In this document: positions 54,332-62,520 of the stretch, one piece after another
Numbering within the stretch: the first letter of the stretch is position 1
Layout of the letters: each line of letters starts with the position of its first letter
Assembly (NCBI RefSeq): GCF_030373225.1
Contig: NZ_JAUCZG010000004.1
Location: 124,001 to 188,000, forward strand
Length of the DNA stretch: 64,000 bases
Reading direction: 5' to 3'
Source: Hydrogenophaga sp.
Lineage (GTDB): Bacteria; Pseudomonadota; Gammaproteobacteria; Burkholderiales; Burkholderiaceae_C
Notes under the pieces: model-generated
The model's input: the letters and a program-made list of their open reading frames with translations, nothing else
What the model was told of the DNA's origin: nothing
Database searches by the model: none
Position numbers and translations under genes: made by a program

Positions 54332-54973
54332 ATGAAGCTCTACAACTACTTCCGCTCCTCGGCCTCGTTTCGCGTGCGCATCGCGCTTGCACTCAAGGGT
54401 CTCGACTTCGACTACCTCCCGGTTCATCTGGCCAAGGGTGAGCACCGGCTGCCGGGCTACGCCGACATCGCGGTCGAAGGCCTGGTGCCGCTGCTCGAAC
54501 TCGACGATGGCACTCGCCTGACGCAGTCCATGGCCATCATCGAATACCTCGACGAGTTGCACCCCGCACCCCCCTTGTTGCCTGCGGACCCGCTGGGCCG
54601 CGCGCGGGTGCGGGCGCTGGCCCAGATCATTGCCTGCGAGATCCATCCGATCAACAACCTGCGCGTGCTCAAGTACCTGAGCAAGGAGCTCAAGGTCGAC
54701 GAAGACACCAAGAACACCTGGTACCGCCACTGGGTGCGCAGCGGGCTGGAGTCGTTCGAACGCCAGCTGAGCCAGCAGGCGGGCGGCACCCTGTGCTTTG
54801 GTGACAGCCCCACCCTGGCCGATTGCTGCCTGGTGCCGCAGATCTTCAACGGCCAGCGGTTCAACGTCGATTTCTCGGGCCTGCCACGCACCATGGCCGC
54901 GTTCGATGCCTGCATGAAACTCCCCGCGTTCCAGCAGGCGCAGCCCTCGGCCTGTCCGGACGCCGAAGCCTGA
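54332..54973 (+). CDS. maiA: Maleylacetoacetate isomerase (zeta-class glutathione S-transferase)
   Basis: 213 residues. The N-terminal thioredoxin-like domain reads MKLYNYFRSSASFRVRIALALK; SSAS takes the place of the common SSCS motif of zeta GSTs, so the usual cysteine is replaced by alanine. The helical C-terminal domain contains CEIHPINNLRVLKYL. It isomerises maleylacetoacetate or maleylpyruvate using glutathione. It overlaps pgeF by TGATG. No tyrosine-catabolism genes are adjacent. Maleylpyruvate isomerase activity would fit the FAH-family gene at 43770, though that one is far away. Confidence 0.88.
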   Translation: MKLYNYFRSSASFRVRIALALKGLDFDYLPVHLAKGEHRLPGYADIAVEGLVPLLELDDGTRLTQSMAIIEYLDELHPAPPLLPADPLGRARVRALAQIIACEIHPINNLRVLKYLSKELKVDEDTKNTWYRHWVRSGLESFERQLSQQAGGTLCFGDSPTLADCCLVPQIFNGQRFNVDFSGLPRTMAAFDACMKLPAFQQAQPSACPDAEA

Positions 54974-55743
54974 TGTTGCCGGTGGCCGACGTCATCCATC
55001 CCGACTGGCCTGCGCCGCCGGGCGTGCGCGCGCTCTTCACCTCGCGCGGGGGCGGCGTGTCGGTGGCACCGTTCGACAGCTTCAACCTCGGTGACCATGT
55101 GCGCGACGAGCCGCTGGCGGTGGCGGGCAACCGCGACCGGCTGGCCGCGCTCACCTCGCCGGCGCGCCCGGTGTTCCTGCGGCAGGTGCATGGCACGCAG
55201 GTGCGGCGACTGGCGCCCGACACGCCCGACGGCTGCGAGGCCGACGCCTGCGTGGTGCAAACGCCCGGCGTGGCCGCGACCATCATGGTGGCCGATTGCC
55301 TGCCGGTGCTGTTCGCTCACGCTTCGGGCACAGCGGTCGCTGCGGCTCACGCGGGCTGGCGCGGCCTGGCCGGTGGTGTGCTGGAGGCCACGGCGAGCCA
55401 GCTGGGCGATGCGGCCGGCGACGGTGAAGTCATGGCCTGGCTGGGCCCCTGCATCGGACCGCAGGCGTTCGAGGTGGGCGCGGAGGTGTGCGAGGCCTTC
55501 GTTGCGCTCGACCCGGGTGCCACGGGGCATTTCTGGCCGACCGGCGAAGGCAGGTTCCTCGCCGATCTCCCGGCGCTGGCACGCCGTCGGTTGCACGCCG
55601 TGGGCATCACCAACGTGCACGGCAACGATGGCTCGTCGCCCTGGTGCACGGTGGCCAACCCGTCACGGTTCTTTTCGCACCGGCGCGACGCCGCCGCTCT
55701 CGGCAGCACCGGCCGCATGGCCGCCTGCATCTGGATCGACTGA
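54973..55743 (+). CDS. pgeF: Peptidoglycan editing factor PgeF (laccase-domain protein)
   Basis: 256 residues of the YfiH/PgeF family. RALFTSRGGGVS, VFLRQVHGTQVRRL, MVADCLPVLFAH and AAHAGWRGLAGGVL supply the conserved His and Cys metal-site residues. PgeF removes wrongly incorporated amino acids from peptidoglycan precursors; some members have purine nucleoside phosphorylase activity. The ATG overlaps the maiA stop. The 3' end overlaps the convergent gene at 55663 by 81 bp. Confidence 0.93.
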   Translation: MLPVADVIHPDWPAPPGVRALFTSRGGGVSVAPFDSFNLGDHVRDEPLAVAGNRDRLAALTSPARPVFLRQVHGTQVRRLAPDTPDGCEADACVVQTPGVAATIMVADCLPVLFAHASGTAVAAAHAGWRGLAGGVLEATASQLGDAAGDGEVMAWLGPCIGPQAFEVGAEVCEAFVALDPGATGHFWPTGEGRFLADLPALARRRLHAVGITNVHGNDGSSPWCTVANPSRFFSHRRDAAALGSTGRMAACIWID

Positions 55744-56019
55744 AGGCCCGGCCGCCGGAGCCACGTTGGCCGCCAGCCGGGCCATTTGCGCCGCGTGTTC
55801 GGCGGCCTCGCGCGCCTTGATCTGCTTGCGCCGCGCGGGTGTCCTCATCACGTAAACCACGAGGACCACAGGCAGCAAACCGTAAAGAAAAAACGTCACA
55901 ATGGCTCCGAGGATCGACCCCGTCGTGTTGCTGGCCTCGGCCACCGACATCATCAGAACCACATACATCCAACCAATCACAACCAGGTACACGGCGATCC
56001 TTGCAGACCGGGCAAACAT
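55663..56019 (-). CDS. Conserved small membrane protein
   Basis: 118 residues. Two membrane helices (about 6-28, ARIAVYLVVIGWMYVVLMMSV; and 36-57, GSILGAIVTFFLYGLLPVVLVVYV) are followed by a basic Arg/Lys-rich and Ala-rich tail. Function is unknown. The last 81 bp overlap the end of pgeF on the other strand. The start at 56019 was chosen at the membrane-protein N-terminus; 98 bp separate it from phaC. Confidence 0.75.
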   Translation of the reverse strand: MFARSARIAVYLVVIGWMYVVLMMSVAEASNTTGSILGAIVTFFLYGLLPVVLVVYVMRTPARRKQIKAREAAEHAAQMARLAANVAPAAGPSVDPDAGGHAAGAAESGGVAPVRKEP

Positions 56020-56117
56020 GTCAGTCTGCTGGAAGCCGCCACGCAGATACTGGGGAAAACCCGGAACTTTCCCCCGGCGCGGATGATAAGCCGCCGACAA
56101 AAACACAGGAGACCAGC

Positions 56118-57989
56118 ATGGCATCGGACAAAACCCCTCCCACCGACTGGCTGGAGAACGCCAACCAGTTCCAGAAGAACCTCGTCGAGCAGTGGACCCA
56201 GGTGGCCAAGGCCTTCCCCGGGGCAGCCGCCGCACCGCAACAGGGTTCAACCGACCCATTTGCCGCCTTCAAGGCCTTCATGCCGCAAGCTGGAGCCGCC
56301 AACCCCTTCGGCATGGCCATGCCCGCCGGTGCTGCGGGTTTCCCCGGCATGCCGGGGATGCCGGCCATGCCGTCCATGCCCGGCATGGGCGACATGTTCA
56401 AGACCGCGTCGGGGCAGCCGGTGAGTTTTGACCCGGCGAAACTGCTCGAGATCCAGAACCAGTACCTCAAGGACGTGACCGGCCTGTGGAACCAGGGCCC
56501 CAATGTGAAGCCCGCCGATGACCGCCGCTTCGCCTCCGATGCCTGGGCCAGCAACCCGATGGCGGCCTTCGCGGCAGCGGCTTACCTGCTCAATGCGCGC
56601 ACCCTCATGGCCCTGGCCGACGCGGTGCAGGGCGATGCCAAGACACGCACCCGCGTGCGTTTCGCGGTGCAGCAGTGGATCGATGCCAGCGCCCCGAGCA
56701 ACTTTCTGGCCTTCAACGCCGAGGCGCAGAAGAAGGCCATCGACACCCAGGGGGAGAGCATCGCCAAAGGCATGGCCAACCTGCTGCACGACATGAAGCA
56801 GGGCCATGTGTCCATGACCGACGAGAGCGTGTTCGAGGTGGGCAAGAACGTGGCCACCACCGAGGGCGCGGTGGTGTTCGAGAACGAGCTGTTCCAGCTG
56901 ATCGAATACAAGCCGCTCACGCCCAAGGTGTACGAGCGGCCGTTCCTGCTGGTGCCGCCCTGCATCAACAAGTTCTACATCCTCGACCTGCAGCCCGAGA
57001 ACTCCCTGATTCGTTACTGTGTGGAGCAGGGCCACCGCACCTTCGTGGTGAGCTGGCGCAACCCCGACGAGTCGCTGGCGACCAAGACGTGGGACGCGTA
57101 CATCGAAGACGCCGTGATCAAGGCGATCGAGGTGACGCAGGACATCACCGGCGCCGAGACGATCAACGCACTGGGCTTCTGTGTGGGCGGCACCATGCTG
57201 GGCACGGCGCTGGCCGTGCTGGCTGCGCGCGGTGAAGAGCCGGTGAACTGCGCCACCTTCCTCACCACGCTGCTCGACTTCACCGACACCGGCATCCTCG
57301 ACGTGTTCATCGACGAGAACTTCGTCAAGTACCGCGAGATGCAGTTTGCCGACGGCGGCCTCATGGCCGGGCGCGACCTGGCCACCACCTTCAGCTTCCT
57401 GCGCCCGAACGACCTGGTCTGGAACTACGTGGTGGGCAACTACCTCAAGGGCGAGACGCCGCCACCGTTCGACCTGCTGTACTGGAACTCCGACAGCACC
57501 AACCTGCCCGGCCCGTACTACGCGCACTACCTGCGCCAGATGTACCTCGAGAACAACCTGATCAAGCCCGGCAAGATGACGGTGTGCGGCGAGAAGATCG
57601 ACTTCCGCCAGGTCAAGCTGCCGGTCTACATCTACGGTTCGCGCGAAGACCACATCGTGCCCATCGGGGGCGCCTACGCGAGCACCCAGGTGTTCCCGGG
57701 CAAGAAGCGCTTCGTCATGGGCGCTTCGGGCCACATCGCCGGCGTGATCAACCCCGCGAGCAAGAAGAAGCGCAGCCACTGGATCGGCTCGGGCACGAAG
57801 TTTCCAAAAGACGTCAACGAGTGGATCGCCAGCGCCGACGAACAAGCGGGCAGCTGGTGGACCGACTGGGCCGCCTGGCTCAAGCCCTACGCCGGCAAAC
57901 AGATCGCCGCGCCCAAGTCCTACGGCAAAGGCAAGACCTATGCAGCCATCGAACCTGCGCCGGGCCGCTACGTCAAAGCCAAGGCTTGA
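56118..57989 (+). CDS. phaC: Class I poly(3-hydroxyalkanoate) synthase
   Basis: Polymerises 3-hydroxyacyl-CoA (mainly 3-hydroxybutyryl-CoA) into storage granules. 623 residues. The N-terminal 120 residues include a Met/Pro/Gly-rich stretch (FPGMPGMPAMPSMPGMGDM). The lipase-box-like GFCVGG holds the nucleophile Cys355; the catalytic Asp is in the YGSREDHIVP motif and His in GASGHIAGV. phaA and phaB follow. GGAGACC gives the start. Confidence 0.97.
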   Translation: MASDKTPPTDWLENANQFQKNLVEQWTQVAKAFPGAAAAPQQGSTDPFAAFKAFMPQAGAANPFGMAMPAGAAGFPGMPGMPAMPSMPGMGDMFKTASGQPVSFDPAKLLEIQNQYLKDVTGLWNQGPNVKPADDRRFASDAWASNPMAAFAAAAYLLNARTLMALADAVQGDAKTRTRVRFAVQQWIDASAPSNFLAFNAEAQKKAIDTQGESIAKGMANLLHDMKQGHVSMTDESVFEVGKNVATTEGAVVFENELFQLIEYKPLTPKVYERPFLLVPPCINKFYILDLQPENSLIRYCVEQGHRTFVVSWRNPDESLATKTWDAYIEDAVIKAIEVTQDITGAETINALGFCVGGTMLGTALAVLAARGEEPVNCATFLTTLLDFTDTGILDVFIDENFVKYREMQFADGGLMAGRDLATTFSFLRPNDLVWNYVVGNYLKGETPPPFDLLYWNSDSTNLPGPYYAHYLRQMYLENNLIKPGKMTVCGEKIDFRQVKLPVYIYGSREDHIVPIGGAYASTQVFPGKKRFVMGASGHIAGVINPASKKKRSHWIGSGTKFPKDVNEWIASADEQAGSWWTDWAAWLKPYAGKQIAAPKSYGKGKTYAAIEPAPGRYVKAKA

Positions 57990-58025
57990 CCCCGAATTTT
58001 TTTCAGCACAACAAGGAGCAAACCC

Positions 58026-59204
58026 ATGCAAGACATCGTCATCGTTTCAGCCGCCCGCACCGCCGTCGGCAAGTTTGGCGGCTCGCTCGCCAAGGTGCCT
58101 GCCACCGAGCTGGGCAGCATCGTCATCAAGGCCATGCTCGAGCGCAGCGGCCTGAGCGCCGATGTGATCGGTGAGGTGATCATGGGCCAGGTGCTGGCCG
58201 CCGGCGTCGGTCAGAACCCGGCTCGCCAGGCCATGATGAAGGCCGGCGTGGCGAAGGAAACGCCGGCGCTCACCATCAACGCGGTGTGCGGCTCCGGCCT
58301 CAAGGCCGTGATGCTGGCCGCGCAGGCCGTGGCCTGGGGCGACAGCGAGATCGTGATCGCCGGCGGCCAGGAAAACATGAGCGCCAGCCCGCACGTGCTC
58401 AATGGCAGCCGCGACGGCCAGCGCATGGGCGACTGGAAAATGATCGACACCATGATCGTCGACGGCCTGTGGGATGTGTACAACCAGTACCACATGGGCA
58501 TCACCGCCGAGAACGTGGCCAAGGCCCATGCGATCACGCGCGACATGCAGGATGCATTGGCACTCGGCAGCCAGCAGAAGGCCAGCGCCGCGCAGGACGC
58601 CGGCAAATTCAAGGACGAGATCGTCGGCGTGAGCATTCCGCAGCGCAAGGGCGACCCGGTCGTTTTCGACAACGACGAGTTCATCAACAAGAAGACCAGC
58701 GCCGAAGCCCTGGCCGGCCTGCGCCCCGCCTTCGACAAGGCAGGCTCGGTGACCGCCGGCAACGCGTCGGGCCTGAACGACGGTGCGGCCGCCGTGATGG
58801 TGATGACCGCCAGCAAGGCTGCCGCCCTGGGCCTGACGCCCCTGGCCCGCATCGCCGCCTTCGGCACCAGCGGCCTGGACCCGGCCACCATGGGCATGGG
58901 CCCGGTGCCTGCGTCGCAAAAGGCACTGGCGCGCGCCGGCTGGAAAGCGTCCGACGTGGATCTGTTCGAACTCAACGAAGCCTTTGCCGCGCAAGCCTGC
59001 GCCGTCAACAAGGCGCTCGACATCGACCCCGCGCGTGTGAACGTGAATGGCGGCGCGATCGCCATCGGCCACCCCATCGGTGCGTCCGGTTGCCGCATCC
59101 TGGTCACGCTGCTGCACGAAATGGTCCGCCGCGACGCCAAAAAGGGCGTGGCCGCGTTGTGTATCGGTGGCGGCATGGGGGTTTCCCTCGCGGTCGAACG
59201 CTGA
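58026..59204 (+). CDS. phaA: Acetyl-CoA acetyltransferase (beta-ketothiolase)
   Basis: 392 residues of the thiolase family. The acyl-enzyme Cys88 is in NAVCGSGLKAV, the catalytic His in NGGAIAIGHPIGASG, and the second Cys in ALCIGGGMG. Condenses two acetyl-CoA to acetoacetyl-CoA for polyhydroxybutyrate. It lies 36 bp after phaC in the phaCAB operon. Confidence 0.97.
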   Translation: MQDIVIVSAARTAVGKFGGSLAKVPATELGSIVIKAMLERSGLSADVIGEVIMGQVLAAGVGQNPARQAMMKAGVAKETPALTINAVCGSGLKAVMLAAQAVAWGDSEIVIAGGQENMSASPHVLNGSRDGQRMGDWKMIDTMIVDGLWDVYNQYHMGITAENVAKAHAITRDMQDALALGSQQKASAAQDAGKFKDEIVGVSIPQRKGDPVVFDNDEFINKKTSAEALAGLRPAFDKAGSVTAGNASGLNDGAAAVMVMTASKAAALGLTPLARIAAFGTSGLDPATMGMGPVPASQKALARAGWKASDVDLFELNEAFAAQACAVNKALDIDPARVNVNGGAIAIGHPIGASGCRILVTLLHEMVRRDAKKGVAALCIGGGMGVSLAVER

Positions 59205-59285
59205 TTTGCCGGTAGATTCAACAGCCAGTTGCAGGGCCTGGCGCGCCCTGCGATCCAACACGCACAAACCAGAGGAGTACACACA

Positions 59286-60023
59286 ATGAGTCAAAAAGTA
59301 GCCTACGTCACCGGCGGCATGGGTGGCATCGGAACGGCCATCTGCCAGCGTCTGCACAAGGAAGGCTTCAAGGTCATCGCCGGTTGCGGCCCCACGCGCG
59401 ATTTCAAGAAGTGGCTGGACGAACAGCAGGCGCTGGGCTACAGCTTCCACGCGTCGGTCGGCAACGTCGGCGACTGGGCTTCCACCGTGGAAGCCTTCAC
59501 CAAGACCAAGGCCGAGCACGGCACCATCGACGTGCTGGTGAACAACGCCGGCATCACGCGCGACCGCATGTTCCTGAAGATGTCGCGCGAAGACTGGGAC
59601 GCCGTCATCGAGACCAACCTGAACTCCATGTTCAACGTGACCAAGCAGGTCGTGGCCGACATGGTGGAGAAGGGCTGGGGCCGCATCATCAACATCTCGT
59701 CGGTCAACGGCGAGAAGGGCCAGGCCGGTCAGACCAACTACTCGGCCGCCAAGGCCGGCATGCACGGGTTTTCCATGGCGTTGGCGCAGGAGCTGGCCAA
59801 CAAGGGTGTCACGGTCAACACCGTGAGCCCGGGCTACATCGGCACCGACATGGTCAAGGCGATCCGCCCCGATGTGCTCGAGAAGATCGTGGCCACCGTG
59901 CCGGTCAAGCGCCTGGGTGAGCCCAGCGAAATCGCCTCCATCATTGCCTGGCTGGCCAGCGAAGACGGCGGCTACGCCACCGGCGCCGACTTCTCGGTCA
60001 ACGGCGGCCTGCACATGGGCTGA
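59286..60023 (+). CDS. phaB: Acetoacetyl-CoA reductase
   Basis: 245-residue short-chain dehydrogenase. The nucleotide-binding GGMGGIGTAICQRL motif, NNAGITRD, and the catalytic Ser and Tyr-x-x-x-Lys in INISSVNGEKGQAGQTNYSAAK are present. It reduces acetoacetyl-CoA to (R)-3-hydroxybutyryl-CoA with NADPH for PhaC. It is 81 bp after phaA and ends the pha operon. Confidence 0.96.
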   Translation: MSQKVAYVTGGMGGIGTAICQRLHKEGFKVIAGCGPTRDFKKWLDEQQALGYSFHASVGNVGDWASTVEAFTKTKAEHGTIDVLVNNAGITRDRMFLKMSREDWDAVIETNLNSMFNVTKQVVADMVEKGWGRIINISSVNGEKGQAGQTNYSAAKAGMHGFSMALAQELANKGVTVNTVSPGYIGTDMVKAIRPDVLEKIVATVPVKRLGEPSEIASIIAWLASEDGGYATGADFSVNGGLHMG

Positions 60024-60081
60024 ACCTGGTGCATCCGCGCGCCGCGCTCGCAGCGGCGAGCGCGCCACCCGATGTCCACCA

Positions 60082-60107
60082 ACCCCGCCGAGGCGGGGTT
60101 TTTTGCG
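60082..60107 (+). terminator. Intrinsic terminator of phaCAB
   Basis: Stem AACCCCGCC/GGCGGGGTT with loop GA is followed by a T-run. Confidence 0.92.
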
Positions 60108-60166
60108 GGTGTTTTCGGGTCTTTTTCGGGGCTTCGGGCGCCCGGCCCGACGCCTATATTGCTGCA

Positions 60167-61372
60167 ATGTACAAATCCCTGCCCCTGGAATCCCTGGCAC
60201 TGCACCAACCGGTGCCGGTGAACATCTGGGACCCCAAGGGTGTGCTGCTGCTGCGCCGCGGCGAGCACATCACCTCGGAGCAGCACCGTGGCCACCTCAT
60301 GCTGCACACGCCCATGGTGCTGGCCAGCGACTGGCAGGCCCTGAGCTACGGCTACACCGCCGCGCTGGACCGCATGGTGCGTGGCAACGAATCGCTCAGC
60401 CGCATCGCCGGCCTCGACGCCCTGGTGCCGCTGCCCGGGCGCATGGAGAGCCGCGACGAGCCAGCGCCCACCGAGGCATGGCCGGACATCCACGCCGCGA
60501 CGACCACGCTGCTGCACCAGGGCGGTGAAGCCACCCAGTTCATGGAGCGCCTCGAACGGCTGGACACGCGGACCCACAAGCTCTGGCTGGAGCACCCCGA
60601 CGAGAGCCTCATGGTGCTGGTGCAGCTGCTGTTCGACGTGCACATGCACTACAGCACCACGCACGCCTTGCTCGCCGCTGGTCTGTGTGCCCTGGTTGCC
60701 CCGTCGGCGGGCCTGTCCGATGCCGACCTGACCTCGCTGCGGCGTGCGGCCTTGACGATGAACATCGCCATGACGCGGGCGCACGACGACATGGCCCGCC
60801 AGGCCGGGCCCTTGTCCGAGCCGCAGCGCAGGACCGTGCGCGAGCATCCGCAGCGCAGCGCCGACCTGTTGCGCCAGCTCGGTGTGGCAGACGCCCGCTG
60901 GCTGCAACTGGTGCAGGAACACCACGAGCGTCCGGACGGCCAGGGCTATCCGCTGGGCCAGCCGGTCAACAGCGAGGCCCATCGCCTGCTGCAAATGGCC
61001 GACATGTATGTCGCCTGCATCAGTCCGCGCAAGAGCCGGGGCGGACTGCTGTCGCAGCAGGTGGCACGCGAGCTGTACCTCGGCCCCGACCAGCAGCCGG
61101 ACCCGCTGGGCGCGCTGTTCATCAAGAACATCGGCTTCTACCCGCCGGGCAGCCATGTGCGCCTGGCCAGTGGCGAGGTGGCGGTGGTGGCCCGGCGCGG
61201 TGCCAGGGCCAACGCGCCGCTGGTGTTCTCCATCGTCGGGCGCCACGGTCTTCCCCTGGGCGAACCGGCACTGCGCGACACCGCCGACCCGGCCCACGAG
61301 GTCAAGGCCAGCCTGGCGCCGGGCGAGGTGAAGGTGACGGTCAACGTGGCCAAACTGCTCGGGCGCTGGTGA
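60167..61372 (+). CDS. HD-GYP-type protein with degenerate HD motif
   Basis: 401 residues. The C-terminal HD-GYP domain (about residues 130-290) keeps HP in REHPQRSADLLRQL, HHERPDGQGYP and ADMYVACIS. The HD metal-binding pair, normally LHDIGK, reads TMNIAM here, so the His-Asp is lost. Cyclic-di-GMP phosphodiesterase activity is thus doubtful. The N-terminal domain (about 1-125) is unassigned. It follows phaB after the terminator and lies just before the broken dusA. Confidence 0.85.
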   Translation: MYKSLPLESLALHQPVPVNIWDPKGVLLLRRGEHITSEQHRGHLMLHTPMVLASDWQALSYGYTAALDRMVRGNESLSRIAGLDALVPLPGRMESRDEPAPTEAWPDIHAATTTLLHQGGEATQFMERLERLDTRTHKLWLEHPDESLMVLVQLLFDVHMHYSTTHALLAAGLCALVAPSAGLSDADLTSLRRAALTMNIAMTRAHDDMARQAGPLSEPQRRTVREHPQRSADLLRQLGVADARWLQLVQEHHERPDGQGYPLGQPVNSEAHRLLQMADMYVACISPRKSRGGLLSQQVARELYLGPDQQPDPLGALFIKNIGFYPPGSHVRLASGEVAVVARRGARANAPLVFSIVGRHGLPLGEPALRDTADPAHEVKASLAPGEVKVTVNVAKLLGRW

Positions 61373-61424
61373 TACGAGGGGCGCGCGGTACAGTCTCGGG
61401 CTGTGACCGCGAGTGACGCCCCCG

Positions 61425-61559
61425 ATGATTGAAGACAGCCCACACCCCACCGACACCCACTCCTGGCGCCTGTCCGTCGCACCGATGATGGATGGGACGG
61501 ATATTCGAAGAAACTGCAATAAAATCAATATCTTACGATACTTTTATTTATCTCCGTAG
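61425..61559 (+). pseudogene. dusA: 5' fragment of tRNA-dihydrouridine synthase A gene, interrupted
   Basis: The frame from ATG 61425 begins MIEDSPHPTDTHSWRLSVAP, continues MMDGTD and diverges. SWRLSVAPMMDWTDRHCR is the DusA N-terminus, with the FMN-binding start of the barrel. Here homology stops after MMD/TD and the frame closes at TAG within AT-rich sequence. The 5' part of dusA is a documented attachment site for tyrosine-recombinase islands and prophages, so the gene was probably split by integration rather than decayed in place. Confidence 0.8.
61480..61510. other. Probable island attachment site (att) within dusA
   Basis: The dusA homology ends around CCGATGATGGATGGGACGGA. Beyond it GC content drops abruptly (61505-61555 is mostly A and T) and a new gene set starts. 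The exact crossover cannot be set without the other end of the element or an intact dusA for comparison. Confidence 0.65.
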
Positions 61560-61860
61560 CACTGGCGAAGCACTCGTGCAGTGCTGAATGACACTTTTGC
61601 CAGGCGAGGGGACATGTGGCCGCCCCTTACGGAGGCAGTACGTTGCGCTGGTGGAACGCTGGGGTGCTGGCTTGCATGTGTTGCTCAGCCTCAATCCGCC
61701 TCGGGGTACCCGGGTGAATGGAAGGGTTCGGCCCGATGCAGCTGTCGCTGCCATCTGGTCGGTGGCGGTTCAGCCCATCTGGCGGCTTCCACTCGTTGAA
61801 TACCGTGTGAAACAACTCCCCAACCTCTACTCCTGACTGGTTCAGAAGATCGACGTGGCT
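61560..61860. other. Gene-free stretch at the island edge
   Basis: About 300 bp between the broken dusA and the mocA-like gene. Short frames exist on both strands (for instance an 82-codon plus-strand frame from 61588 and a 62-codon minus-strand frame ending at 61627), but none has a ribosome binding site or a recognisable product. It may be remnant DNA of the integrated element. I see no integrase or insertion-sequence end. Confidence 0.55.
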
Positions 61861-62520
61861 TTAAGTAGACCGCGGCCAGTTGATGGACCAGCCAGTTTCG
61901 CGGGCAAGAGCATCAACATCTTCGGGTGTGTCGAGGTCGCGCGTGTAATGTGGGTTGTCCACGGCCCATTTCAGGGTCTCGTTCGGGTGAGCGGCAACCC
62001 ACCGCCGCAGGCTGGTGCCGGGCGCTGCGAGCAGATCTGCACGTACTGCTGCATCAAACATGACCGGATGACCCGGCACCCCGCCTACCATGGGTATCAA
62101 CACATGGAAGTTTGGCGGACAGCCCTTGAACGCAGCACATACCGCGCCGATATCGTCAGCATTTATTAAGGGCTGATCGGCCAACAACACCATCACGGCC
62201 TGCGTGTCGCTATCCAGTGCCTGCAAGCCGACTTGTAGCGAAGTGGCTGTGTCTTCTTCGGGCGATGGATTGACCACCTGTCCCGTCATCAACTTCGCAG
62301 GCCATTGAGCAACGTGGGCCTGGATATCGGCGGCATGGTGACCAAGCACAAGCACGCACCTGTGGAATCCCACGCTACAAATTGAGTGCATCAGGCGCTC
62401 CAGCAGAGTCTGGCCCTGTACCTCCAGCAAGCACTTGGCCCGCCGTCCCATACGCTGCCCCGCGCCAGCTGCCAGTACGAGAACACTGACGCGCTTGCAG
62501 TGCTTGGCCGGAGTTTTCAC
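61861..62520 (-). CDS. MobA-like NTP transferase (MocA-type molybdenum cofactor cytidylyltransferase)
   Basis: 219 residues. The N-terminal LVLAAGAGQRMGRRAKCLLEVQG is the nucleotide-binding signature, and LLADQPLINADDIG holds the metal-binding DQP motif. This matches MocA-like enzymes that add CMP to molybdopterin for xanthine-oxidase-family enzymes. It overlaps the xdhC-like gene by 4 bp. GC is clearly lower than in the genes before 61372. Confidence 0.85.
   Translation of the reverse strand: MKTPAKHCKRVSVLVLAAGAGQRMGRRAKCLLEVQGQTLLERLMHSICSVGFHRCVLVLGHHAADIQAHVAQWPAKLMTGQVVNPSPEEDTATSLQVGLQALDSDTQAVMVLLADQPLINADDIGAVCAAFKGCPPNFHVLIPMVGGVPGHPVMFDAAVRADLLAAPGTSLRRWVAAHPNETLKWAVDNPHYTRDLDTPEDVDALARETGWSINWPRST

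Noticed and set aside
61588-61836. 82-codon plus-strand frame at the island edge as a gene
   Set aside because: There is no ribosome binding site, no recognisable product, and a competing frame exists on the other strand.
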